The translations under genes and the position numbers were made by a program. Under the pieces are notes generated by a model. It ran no database searches, had not been told where the DNA came from, and saw nothing but the letters and a program-made list of their open reading frames with translations. This document shows, in pieces, positions 7,709-14,784 of a DNA stretch of 30,309 bases; the first letter of the stretch is position 1, and every line of letters begins with the position of its first letter. Source of the DNA: Desulfobulbaceae bacterium (GTDB taxonomy: Bacteria > Desulfobacterota > Desulfobulbia > Desulfobulbales > UBA5123). The stretch is taken from the NCBI GenBank assembly GCA_029865195.1, contig JAOUHH010000004.1, positions 1 through 30,309 of the forward strand, written 5' to 3'.

Positions 7709-9274
7709 TTAGGAAACCAGCAGCCGTAGCCATTTTTGTGCGGCCAGCGGTCCCCAGGTGCCGGCTGCATAGGGGTGCGGGTCCCCGGCCAGCTTCTCGC
7801 ATGTTTCGCATTCAGCCAGCACCGGGTTCAGGTAGCGCCAGCATTCCTCGACGCTGTCCTGCCGCCAGAACAGGGTCTGGTCGCCGACCATGCAGTCCAG
7901 CAGTACCTTCTCGTAGGCGTCCAGGGTTGGGGTGTTTGCCAACTGTTGATAGCGGAAAACGAGGGATGCCGGTTGCAGGCAGATAGCCGGGCCCGGGGTC
8001 TTGGTCTGGAAGGTGAGCGTGATCTCCTCTTCCGGGTAAATGCCGAGGGTCAGGCGGTTGGCATCGATACGGTCATCCATCAGGCGGGAAAACATTGAGT
8101 GCGGCACCTCCTTGAACTGGATAATAATCTTGGTTTCCTTGCGAGGCAACCGTTTCCCGGAGACCATGTAGAACGGCACCTGCCGCCATCGCCAGTTATC
8201 GACGAAAACCCGCATCATGGCAAAGGTGGGGGTGGTTGAGTCGGAGCGGACACCCGGTTCATCGCGATAGCCGACGACAGGTTCGCCGTCGATGTTGCCC
8301 GCCTGGTATTGGCCGAGGATCAGATTGTCGACGGCATTGCCGCGGTCAAACGGCTTCAGGGAACGAAAGACCTTGACCTTCTCGTCGCGAACCCTTGCGG
8401 CCTCGAAGATGGACGGCGCCTCCATGGCGGTCATGGCCAGGAGCTGCTGCATATGATTCTGGAACATGTCGCGCAGCACCCCGGTCTGTTCATAGAATCC
8501 CGCGCGATGTTCAACCCCGAGTTTCTCGGCGGCAATGATGCCCACGTAGTCGATGTAGTTGCGGTTCCAGAGGGGCTCGAAGATGGCGTTGGCAAACCGC
8601 AGCATCAGGATGTTCTGGACGGTTTCCTTGGCCAGATAGTGGTCGATGCGGAAGATCTGGAGTTCGTTAAAGTATTTGTGCAGGGTGGCGTCGAGCTCCA
8701 TCGCCGTGGTCAGGTTGCTGCCGAATGGCTTCTCTATGACGATTCTGGTCCAGCCGTTGTGGTTTTGATTTTGCGCCGCAAGCCCGGTTTCGCCGATCAT
8801 GGTGGCGGCGACAGGGTAGAGCGAGGGCGGGGTGGCTAGGTAAAAGATGCGGTTGCCGCCCGTTCGGTGCAACTGGTCGATCTCCAGCAGGGCTGGGCGC
8901 AGCGCCTCGAATCTATCCGCGGATTCATAGTTTATGCGGCGATAATGCAAGTGGGCTGCGAAATCGTCCCATTGTCGGTCGGAGGACGGCTGCACGGCGA
9001 TTTTCATCTTTTCCCTGAATTCGAGATCGTCAAGCGGGGAGCGGGCCGCGCCAACAATAGCCAGCCGTTCAGGGAGGCCGCCATTGCAAAAGAGGTTGAA
9101 GAGGGCCGGGATAAGCTTTCTGGCGGTGAGATCGCCGGAGGCGCCGAAGATAACGATGGTGCAAGGCGGGAGCGGCGCGGCGGTCAGTTCTCGGCAATAC
9201 GTACGCGAGGCGGTGTCGTTGCTTCGGGTTGGGAAGCCACTTGTTGCATCGTTTGTGTTGCCGGCGTTCATCAT
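7709..9274 (-). CDS. zwf: Glucose-6-phosphate 1-dehydrogenase
   Basis: 521 aa. Oxidises glucose-6-phosphate with NAD(P)+ to 6-phosphogluconolactone. The N-terminal Rossmann motif is TIVIFGASGDLTARKLIPAL (about residues 39-58); the substrate-binding/catalytic motif RIDHYLAKETVQN is near residue 208, with the usual EKPFGSNL upstream of it. A 35-residue N-terminal extension precedes the Rossmann fold, so the protein is slightly longer than the common 490-510. ATG 9274 (immediately followed by a second ATG) has AGGGG 4-5 bases upstream. It starts 11 bases after gndA and abuts pgl. Confidence 0.97.
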   Translation of the reverse strand: MMNAGNTNDATSGFPTRSNDTASRTYCRELTAAPLPPCTIVIFGASGDLTARKLIPALFNLFCNGGLPERLAIVGAARSPLDDLEFREKMKIAVQPSSDRQWDDFAAHLHYRRINYESADRFEALRPALLEIDQLHRTGGNRIFYLATPPSLYPVAATMIGETGLAAQNQNHNGWTRIVIEKPFGSNLTTAMELDATLHKYFNELQIFRIDHYLAKETVQNILMLRFANAIFEPLWNRNYIDYVGIIAAEKLGVEHRAGFYEQTGVLRDMFQNHMQQLLAMTAMEAPSIFEAARVRDEKVKVFRSLKPFDRGNAVDNLILGQYQAGNIDGEPVVGYRDEPGVRSDSTTPTFAMMRVFVDNWRWRQVPFYMVSGKRLPRKETKIIIQFKEVPHSMFSRLMDDRIDANRLTLGIYPEEEITLTFQTKTPGPAICLQPASLVFRYQQLANTPTLDAYEKVLLDCMVGDQTLFWRQDSVEECWRYLNPVLAECETCEKLAGDPHPYAAGTWGPLAAQKWLRLLVS

Positions 9275-9285
9275 CTTGCCCCTGG

Positions 9286-10200
9286 TTAGTCGTTCTTGTG
9301 GTCGGTTTTAACCGCATGGCCGCCGAATTCGCGGCGGAGGGCGGCAAGGACCCGGTCTTCAAAGGCGTTGTCGTCGCGGGACTGGAACCGTTTGAACAGG
9401 GAGAGGGCGATCACCGGGGCGGCGACCCCGCTTTCAACCGCCTGCAGAACGGTCCAGCGCCCTTCGCCAGAATCCTCCACGTAGCCGCGGATGCGGTCGA
9501 GTTTTTGGTCTTTGGCAAAGGCGCCTTCAAGCAGTTCCAGCAGCCATGAGCGCACGACGCTGCCTTGGTTCCAGAGGTGAGACACCTTGGCGAAGTCGAG
9601 ATTTTTTCCGTAGGGGGATGCCTCCAGGATGGCGAATCCCTCGCCGTATGCCTGCATCATGCCATATTCGATGCCGTTGTGGACCATCTTGACGAAATGG
9701 CCGGAGCCGGTCGGGCCACAGTAGAGGTAGCCTTCGGGGGGGGCCAGGCTGGTAAAGAGCGGTTCGAGGTACGTGCATGTGTCCTTGTCGCCGCCGGCCA
9801 TCAGGCAGTACCCTACCTGCAGGCCCCAGATGCCGCCGGAGACGCCCGCATCGACATAGCGGATCGATTTTTCGGCCAAGGTGGCCGCCCGCCGGATATC
9901 GTCCTTGTAATAGGTATTGCCGCCTTCGACGATGATGTCGCCGGGCGACAGCAACTCGCCCAAGCGGTCGAGGTGTTCATCGATCACCGCGCCTGCCGGC
10001 AGCATCAGCCAGACAACCCGCGGCGGCGTGAGTTTCTCGACAACCTCGGCAATGGAATAGGCGGCAATCGCCCCCTCGTCGGCAAGCATCTCCGTTTTGT
10101 CCGCGGTTCGATTGCAGGCCACAACCTCATGGTCTGCCTGCATGAGTCGCCTGGCCATGTTCATTCCCATGCGTCCCAAGCCGATGATACCGATTTTCAT
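9286..10200 (-). CDS. gndA: 6-phosphogluconate dehydrogenase, short decarboxylating form
   Basis: 304 aa, the roughly 300-residue form rather than the 470-residue E. coli type. Oxidatively decarboxylates 6-phosphogluconate to ribulose-5-phosphate; short forms are often NAD-preferring, which the sequence does not prove. Seen: KIGIIGLGRMGMNMARRL at the N-terminus, IVEGGNTYYKDD, YVDAGVSGGIWGLQVGYCLM and the catalytic-lysine region KMVHNGIEYGMMQAYGEGF. The frame can open at a TTG at 10206, but the ribosome binding site AAGGAA then touches the start; from ATG 10200 the spacing is 6 bases, so 10200 was chosen. First gene of the operon with zwf and pgl. Confidence 0.95.
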   Translation of the reverse strand: MKIGIIGLGRMGMNMARRLMQADHEVVACNRTADKTEMLADEGAIAAYSIAEVVEKLTPPRVVWLMLPAGAVIDEHLDRLGELLSPGDIIVEGGNTYYKDDIRRAATLAEKSIRYVDAGVSGGIWGLQVGYCLMAGGDKDTCTYLEPLFTSLAPPEGYLYCGPTGSGHFVKMVHNGIEYGMMQAYGEGFAILEASPYGKNLDFAKVSHLWNQGSVVRSWLLELLEGAFAKDQKLDRIRGYVEDSGEGRWTVLQAVESGVAAPVIALSLFKRFQSRDDNAFEDRVLAALRREFGGHAVKTDHKND

Positions 10201-10264
10201 GATCAATTCCTTGTTAGGTGGAGGTGGTCTTTTGCGCGGTTTTTTCAGGCAGGGCGTATTTTTA

Positions 10265-10294
10265 AGGGTATTGCAGCGGTTGTGTTACTGTCAA
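10265..10294 (-). promoter_or_regulatory. Candidate promoter of gndA-zwf-pgl
   Basis: Reading the minus strand, a perfect -35 TTGACA (10294-10289) is followed after 18 bases by TACCCT (10270-10265), a weak -10. Start of transcription would be near 10258, about 58 bases before gndA. Confidence 0.45.
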
Positions 10295-10355
10295 GCCGCG
10301 TCTTTTCTTTTCTCCGTTGGTTGGCTGGTAAGGTGAGCAGGTGGGCTGTTTTTGC

Positions 10356-10384
10356 TTGCAACAATTAGCCAAATCGGATAAATT
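10356..10384 (+). promoter_or_regulatory. Candidate promoter of typA
   Basis: TTGCAA (10356-10361), a 17-base spacer and TAAATT (10379-10384); each box matches four of six consensus bases. The predicted start near 10391 would place the hairpin at 10401-10447 at the very front of the transcript. Confidence 0.4.
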
Positions 10385-10400
10385 TTCTTGTTTTGGTTTG

Positions 10401-10447
10401 ATCCCCGTCCTCTTGGGTCAGTTCAATGAGGCGGGGGATTTTTTTTT
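10401..10447 (+). terminator. Intrinsic terminator in the typA leader (possible attenuator)
   Basis: Arms 10401-10412 and 10428-10439 pair as six outer and four inner base pairs separated by a 2x2 internal loop, with a 15-base loop, followed by a run of nine T (10439-10447). It lies upstream of the typA start at 10476, and no + strand gene precedes it that would need a terminator; the neighbour gndA is divergent. It may attenuate typA or end a short leader RNA. Confidence 0.65.
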
Positions 10448-10475
10448 AACACTATCCCAACTGCGAGACCTTATT

Positions 10476-12269
10476 TTGGAACAGAGCAAATTACGTAATA
10501 TAGCCATCATTGCCCACGTTGACCACGGGAAAACCACCCTGGTCGATCAGCTTTTCAAGCAGAGCGGAATGTTTCGCGATAATCAGGCCGTTGAAGAGCG
10601 GATGATGGATTCCATGGATTTGGAGCGGGAACGCGGCATCACCATTGCCTCCAAGAACGGCTCTTACATGTATAAGGATTTTCAGATCAACATCATCGAC
10701 ACCCCAGGGCATGCCGATTTCGGCGGCCAGGTGGAGCGGGTGTTGCGGATGGCCGATGGCGCTTTGCTGTTGGTGGATGCGCAGGAGGGGCCGATGCCCC
10801 AGACCTATTTCGTCCTCAAGAAGGCCCTGGCGCACAAACTGCCCGTGATCGTCGTGATCAACAAGATCGACAAGCCGGCTGCCCGCTGTGAGTGGGTTGT
10901 CGATCAGGTTTTCGATCTTTTCGTCAAGCTGAACGCCCCCGAGGAGTTGCTCGATTTCCCGGTGATCTATGCCTCCGCCAAATCCGGCTATGCGGTCAAT
11001 GATCCCTCCGATCAGGGTGAAACCATGGAGCCTCTTTCCGAACTGGTGGTGAAGTTCATTCCGCCGCCGGTGGGTGATCCGCAGGGGGTCCTGCAGATGC
11101 AGGTCAACTCCATCGATTATTCTCCTTACATGGGTCGTCTCGGTATCGGCAAGGTGGTGAACGGCACCCTGAACGTCAATAAAAACATTGTCGTCGCCAT
11201 GCGTGACGGCAGGTTGCTTCCGGCCAGGATCTCCAAGCTGTTCCGTTTCGAAGCCGACAACAAGGTCGAGACCACCGTTGCCTCCGTGGGTGAGATTGTC
11301 GCCGTGGCCGGCATGGAAGAGGTCACCGTCGGCGTCACCTTTACCGATCCCACCGACCCGCGTCCCCTGCCGTTGATCGAGATCGATCCGCCCACCATTT
11401 CGATGAACTTTATTCCCAACGACTCCCCCTTTGCCGGTTTGGAAGGGAAATTCGTCACCTCCCGTCATCTTGAAGAGCGGCTCCGGCGGGAAACCCTGGC
11501 CGATGTCGCCCTCAAGGTGGAGCCGTTGACCGACGCTGTCGGCTATCGGGTTTCCGGGCGTGGCGAGCTGCATCTTTCCATCCTCATTGAAACCATGCGC
11601 CGCGAGGGCTACGAGTTTCAGGTAACTCGCCCGCAGGTCATCATGCGTGAGGAAAACGGCAAGACCATGGAGCCCTACGAAGAGCTCACCATCGATGTCG
11701 ATGAGCTGTACATGGGGTCGGTGATCGAGAAGCTCGGCGCGCTCAAGGGGCAGATGCTGGAGATGAACCAGGCGAACGGGATGGCGCGTATCGTCTACAA
11801 GCTGCCAACCCGCGGGCTCCTCGGTTTCCGGACCCAGTTCATGACGGATACCAAGGGTATGGGCATCATGAATTATGTTTTTGCCGAATATGGGCCGCAC
11901 GCAGGCGAGATCGTCAACCGCAAGAATGGCGCGCTGGTGGTAATGGAGACGAGCACCACCGTCGCCTATGCGCTGTTTAACCTGCAAGACCGGGGCAAGC
12001 TCTTCCTCGGTCCGGGTGAGAAGGTGTATGCCGGGCAGATTCTCGGCGAGCACTGCCGCTCAAATGACTTGGTGGTCAATCCCGCCAAGGGCAAGAAGCT
12101 CACCAATATGCGCGCTTCCGGGTCCGACGAGAATGTGGTGCTGACGCCTCCCCTGCAGATGAGCCTTGAGGACTGTATCGCCTACATCAACGATGATGAA
12201 CTGGTTGAGGTCACACCCCAGTCGATCCGGCTCCGTAAGCGCGGCGCCGCCAAGGTCTGGAAGTCGTAA
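10476..12269 (+). CDS. typA: Ribosome-associated translational GTPase TypA/BipA
   Basis: About 597 aa from the TTG at 10476. Elongation-factor-type GTPase acting on the ribosome, involved in 50S assembly and stress or low-temperature growth. Seen: G1 IAHVDHGKTTLVDQLF, the switch region RGITIASKNGSY, G3 DTPGHADFGGQVERVL, G4 VINKIDKPAAR, and the TypA-specific C-terminal part (LPTRGLLGFRTQFMTDTKG, NVVLTPPLQMSLEDCIAYI). The frame is open to an ATG at 10341, but that stretch covers the leader hairpin and T-run and encodes no conserved residues; homologs begin just before LRNIAIIAHVDHGKTT, so TTG 10476 was chosen. The ribosome binding site is weak. A strong terminator follows. Confidence 0.93.
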   Translation: MEQSKLRNIAIIAHVDHGKTTLVDQLFKQSGMFRDNQAVEERMMDSMDLERERGITIASKNGSYMYKDFQINIIDTPGHADFGGQVERVLRMADGALLLVDAQEGPMPQTYFVLKKALAHKLPVIVVINKIDKPAARCEWVVDQVFDLFVKLNAPEELLDFPVIYASAKSGYAVNDPSDQGETMEPLSELVVKFIPPPVGDPQGVLQMQVNSIDYSPYMGRLGIGKVVNGTLNVNKNIVVAMRDGRLLPARISKLFRFEADNKVETTVASVGEIVAVAGMEEVTVGVTFTDPTDPRPLPLIEIDPPTISMNFIPNDSPFAGLEGKFVTSRHLEERLRRETLADVALKVEPLTDAVGYRVSGRGELHLSILIETMRREGYEFQVTRPQVIMREENGKTMEPYEELTIDVDELYMGSVIEKLGALKGQMLEMNQANGMARIVYKLPTRGLLGFRTQFMTDTKGMGIMNYVFAEYGPHAGEIVNRKNGALVVMETSTTVAYALFNLQDRGKLFLGPGEKVYAGQILGEHCRSNDLVVNPAKGKKLTNMRASGSDENVVLTPPLQMSLEDCIAYINDDELVEVTPQSIRLRKRGAAKVWKS

Positions 12270-12309
12270 TCGTTGTAGGATATTGTTTCCTTAGCCGGAT
12301 GACCGGCGC

Positions 12310-12352
12310 AAGGCGGAATAACGGGCGTGAGCCGGTTGTTCCGCCTTTTTTT
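12310..12352 (+). terminator. Intrinsic terminator of typA
   Basis: A 17-position stem, 12310-12326 against 12331-12347, with one G-U pair and one mismatch and loop GTGA, followed by a T-run to 12352. A strong terminator 40 bases after the typA stop. Confidence 0.92.
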
Positions 12353-12447
12353 GTTTACATGGGGCCAGGCTTGGTGTGCGGCAAGGGAAGCTGCAAGGTC
12401 TGCTGTGCGTACTGGATAGGTGGTGAGGCGGTTTCTGTGGCGGGTTG

Positions 12448-12780
12448 TCAAACCGTGAGGTTGACATTTGTGCCGCGACTCTGGGAGGTGGCACGTTGTT
12501 CGTCGGTTCTGGCGTCGCGCACCTGTTGTTGGGCGTCCGCTTCCTGGCGGCTTGCCGCGGCTGCGCGTTGTGATGCTTGTTGTTCCGCGGCTCGGGCTTT
12601 TTGGAGCCGTTGCTCGGCATTGGCTTCTTGGGCGCGAGCGTTTTCGGCGTTCTTTCTGGCTTGTTGCTCTTGGGTTTGTGCGGCACGAACGTTCTGCTCG
12701 GCTTTTTGCAGGCCGGCGTTGCTCTGCGGCATGGGACGAGTGGCTTGTGATGATCCGGTGGTAGCGGCTATGGGTGCCAT
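12448..12780 (-). CDS. Small Gln/Ala/Arg-rich coiled-coil protein, function unknown
   Basis: 110 aa, not recognised. After a Ser/Thr/Pro-rich start, almost the whole chain (about residues 24-98) is a low-complexity helix rich in Ala, Gln, Glu and Arg, for example NVRAAQTQEQQARKNAENAR, predicted to be a long coiled coil. It ends in NVNLTV. No signal peptide, membrane segment or cysteine. Support for a real gene: GGAGG ribosome binding site five bases before the ATG, and a promoter-like TTGATT / TATAAA pair just upstream. It is isolated between typA and the porin operon, each closed by its own terminator. A structural or scaffolding role is possible, but nothing in the sequence fixes it. Confidence 0.65.
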   Translation of the reverse strand: MAPIAATTGSSQATRPMPQSNAGLQKAEQNVRAAQTQEQQARKNAENARAQEANAEQRLQKARAAEQQASQRAAAASRQEADAQQQVRDARTDEQRATSQSRGTNVNLTV

Positions 12781-12808
12781 GGTGCCTCCGTATCCTTTGG
12801 ATATATAA

Positions 12809-12838
12809 TTTATATCATATATATTAAGTATGAATCAA
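12809..12838 (-). promoter_or_regulatory. Candidate promoter of the small coiled-coil gene
   Basis: On the minus strand TTGATT (12838-12833), an 18-base AT-only-like spacer, then TATAAA (12814-12809). The predicted leader is about 20 bases with GGAGG inside it. The surrounding run of TATA repeats makes chance matches more likely. Confidence 0.45.
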
Positions 12839-12914
12839 AAAATGTCACGTTTGTTTTGATCGATTGATGACCTTCCTCGTTGTTTCGTTGAGCGATAACG
12901 CTTTCACAGTAATA

Positions 12915-12950
12915 AAAAAAAGGCCGGAGGTGATCCTCCGGCCTTTTTTT
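12915..12950 (-). terminator. Intrinsic terminator of the MCP-cytochrome-porin operon
   Basis: A perfect 10-bp stem AGGCCGGAGG (12921-12930) and CCTCCGGCCT (12935-12944), loop TGAT, with A6-7 on the left (the U-run on the minus strand) and T-run on the right. It sits 21 bases past the porin stop codon and is symmetric enough to work in both directions. Confidence 0.93.
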
Positions 12951-12971
12951 TATTAAGTACCGCTGCCGCGC

Positions 12972-14417
12972 TTAGAACCGGGCGTCAAGCAGCAGGTAGC
13001 CGTTGCGAAGGGTCTCGGTAGAATCGCCGGCGTCGCCGATATGGAAGCCGCTCATGCCGTAGTTGTAGTCGGCCATGGTGTAGCCGAGGCGCATGAACAG
13101 GTTGTCGTTAAACGGCTGGATGTAATAAACGTCGTAGACATCGCCGCGAACCGCCAGTTTGTTGTAAAGCTCGGTGCTGCCGCTGGTGAAGCTGAACCAG
13201 TAGTCGCTGCCGTGGTTGAATTCAAAACCGACCTTCGGATTGTTGAACCTGGCGGACTGGATGTTGTAGCGCAAGCCGGCGTAGGCGGCCCAGCCGGCAT
13301 GGTCGGTTATGCCGTCGTTGCTCAGCAAGCCCATGCCGTTGACGGTCTGGCCGTTGGGGTTGGCCTTGTTGAGGCCGGTGGAAAGAAAGATATCGAAGTT
13401 TGAGCCGGCGACATTGTTGGCCTGGGCGTGAATACCGTACAGCTCCATGTCGCCGAGATTGGCCTGTTCTGCGGCACCACCCATCAGGGGCGTGGTGTCG
13501 GCGTACATGCTTGTTGCCTTCAGTGCGCTCAAGACGATCAGGCTATCCTTGACGCCGGGGATTTCGGTTTCCAGGAAGGCGGCAAAGACGTTGGTGTCAC
13601 TGTAGCTGCTGGCGTTGTTGAGGTAGGACTCAACATTGTCGTCGTCCTGATACGCCTTGCCGTAGGCGAGGCGGAGGCCGGAGTTTTTCCAGCCGGTGTA
13701 GCGCTCAAGGCCGACCGTGGCGACAACGCCGTCCGCCTCACCGTCGAAGAGCAAGCCGGGATAGGTGGACTGGCGTTTGCGGTTCTCCTTCATCTCAAAG
13801 GGAGGGCCCTCCGAGGACGGATGGCGGCCAAAGGTGATGGCAAGCGGCACCGGCATCCCTTCGGGAATCCAGTCGATATAGGCGCGGTCGAGCTTGACCG
13901 TGTTGTCGCCGGTCAAATGGGCGTTGTTGGAGTCGCCGGCCATGCTGCTGGTGTCGCTGTCGGCAAAGTTTTTGTACACCGACAGTCTGCCGGTGAAGAG
14001 CAGATTTTTCTGAATCTTGGCGTCCATGTTGATGCGGAAGCGGTTGGACCAGGAGTTGTCGTTGCTGGTGTTTTGGATAGAGTTGTCACTTAAATAGCGG
14101 TGGTTCTTGACCTTGAAATTGTCCACCCTGGTGCGCAATTCCGCTCCGAAGTTGACCATGTCCTGCAAACTCTTGCTCTCTACCTGGTCAAGGGTGTTGT
14201 AGATGTTATCCACATCCTTTTCGAGCTTGGCGATATTCTTGTCATCGCCCTTGCCCGAGGTCTTGTCGTGTTCAAGTACATCAACCCGCTTTTGCAGGGT
14301 TTGCAGTTGCTGGAGAATGGCCTTGTAATCTTCAACGGGCATGGTGATGGTGTCCTGGGCGTGGAGACAGCCGCTCCAGAGCAGTACCGCCGAAGCCGTC
14401 AGCATAATCTTTTTCAC
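12972..14417 (-). CDS. Outer-membrane porin, DUF3373-like, with N-terminal coiled coil
   Basis: 481 aa from GTG 14417. A signal peptide (VKKIMLTASAVLLWSGCLHA) is followed by a coiled coil (about 27-90: LQQLQTLQKRVDVLEHD, then NIAKLEKDVDNIYNTLDQVE) and a long beta-rich barrel with alternating aromatic strands, ending in a C-terminal Phe (LRNGYLLLDARF), the usual outer-membrane insertion signal. It resembles the DUF3373 porins found in Desulfobacterota and Geobacter. The frame opens further to 14540, but GAGGAGGA lies 4 bases before GTG 14417 and the signal peptide starts there. WSGC is a poor lipobox, so signal peptidase I cleavage after LHA is more likely. It follows the monoheme cytochrome by 37 bases. 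Substrate unknown. Confidence 0.82.
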   Translation of the reverse strand: MKKIMLTASAVLLWSGCLHAQDTITMPVEDYKAILQQLQTLQKRVDVLEHDKTSGKGDDKNIAKLEKDVDNIYNTLDQVESKSLQDMVNFGAELRTRVDNFKVKNHRYLSDNSIQNTSNDNSWSNRFRINMDAKIQKNLLFTGRLSVYKNFADSDTSSMAGDSNNAHLTGDNTVKLDRAYIDWIPEGMPVPLAITFGRHPSSEGPPFEMKENRKRQSTYPGLLFDGEADGVVATVGLERYTGWKNSGLRLAYGKAYQDDDNVESYLNNASSYSDTNVFAAFLETEIPGVKDSLIVLSALKATSMYADTTPLMGGAAEQANLGDMELYGIHAQANNVAGSNFDIFLSTGLNKANPNGQTVNGMGLLSNDGITDHAGWAAYAGLRYNIQSARFNNPKVGFEFNHGSDYWFSFTSGSTELYNKLAVRGDVYDVYYIQPFNDNLFMRLGYTMADYNYGMSGFHIGDAGDSTETLRNGYLLLDARF

Positions 14418-14454
14418 GTCGATTCCTCCTCGATATATGGTCGCAATACGGTGA

Positions 14455-14760
14455 TTATTTGGGGATGACAGCCGCGGCAGGTTGGTCGCTGTCGGCGGCA
14501 TGGGTTTGAAGGTACTGGACAACCGTTTGCAACTCGGCATCGTTTACGGTTGCGGCAAGACCTTGTGGATGCCGGCCGCGGGCGAAGTATTTTTCCCAAA
14601 CCACGCCGGCCTTGTCGGCCGGATTGACCGGGGAGGCGGAACCGCCGCGTTTATGGCAGCTGCCGCATTTCTGTACAAAGAGGCCTGCTCCGTCCGCTGC
14701 CATGGTTACGGTAGGCGCCAAGATAAGCGCCAGGGAGAGACATAAGAAAACCTTTTTCAC
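14455..14760 (-). CDS. Periplasmic monoheme cytochrome c
   Basis: 101 aa from GTG 14760. Sec signal peptide (about 1-21), one heme site CGSCH (32-36), then a class-I-like small cytochrome fold ending in ELQTVVQYLQTHAADSDQ. The mature chain contains no methionine, so the usual Met axial ligand is missing; His64 (RGRHPQG) or His87 could be the distal ligand. GGAGG lies 7 bases before GTG 14760; an in-frame TTG sits one codon upstream. The gene lies 24 bases after the chemoreceptor gene and 37 before the porin, all on the same strand, indicating one transcript. Both this gene and the porin begin GTG-AAA-AAG. Confidence 0.9.
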   Translation of the reverse strand: MKKVFLCLSLALILAPTVTMAADGAGLFVQKCGSCHKRGGSASPVNPADKAGVVWEKYFARGRHPQGLAATVNDAELQTVVQYLQTHAADSDQPAAAVIPK

Positions 14761-14784
14761 CAATCCACCTCCATATGTTCAGTA

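Noticed and set aside
10491..12053. A 520-codon frame on the - strand opposite typA
   Set aside because: Antisense shadow of a fully conserved TypA gene; no ribosome binding site and no recognisable domain.
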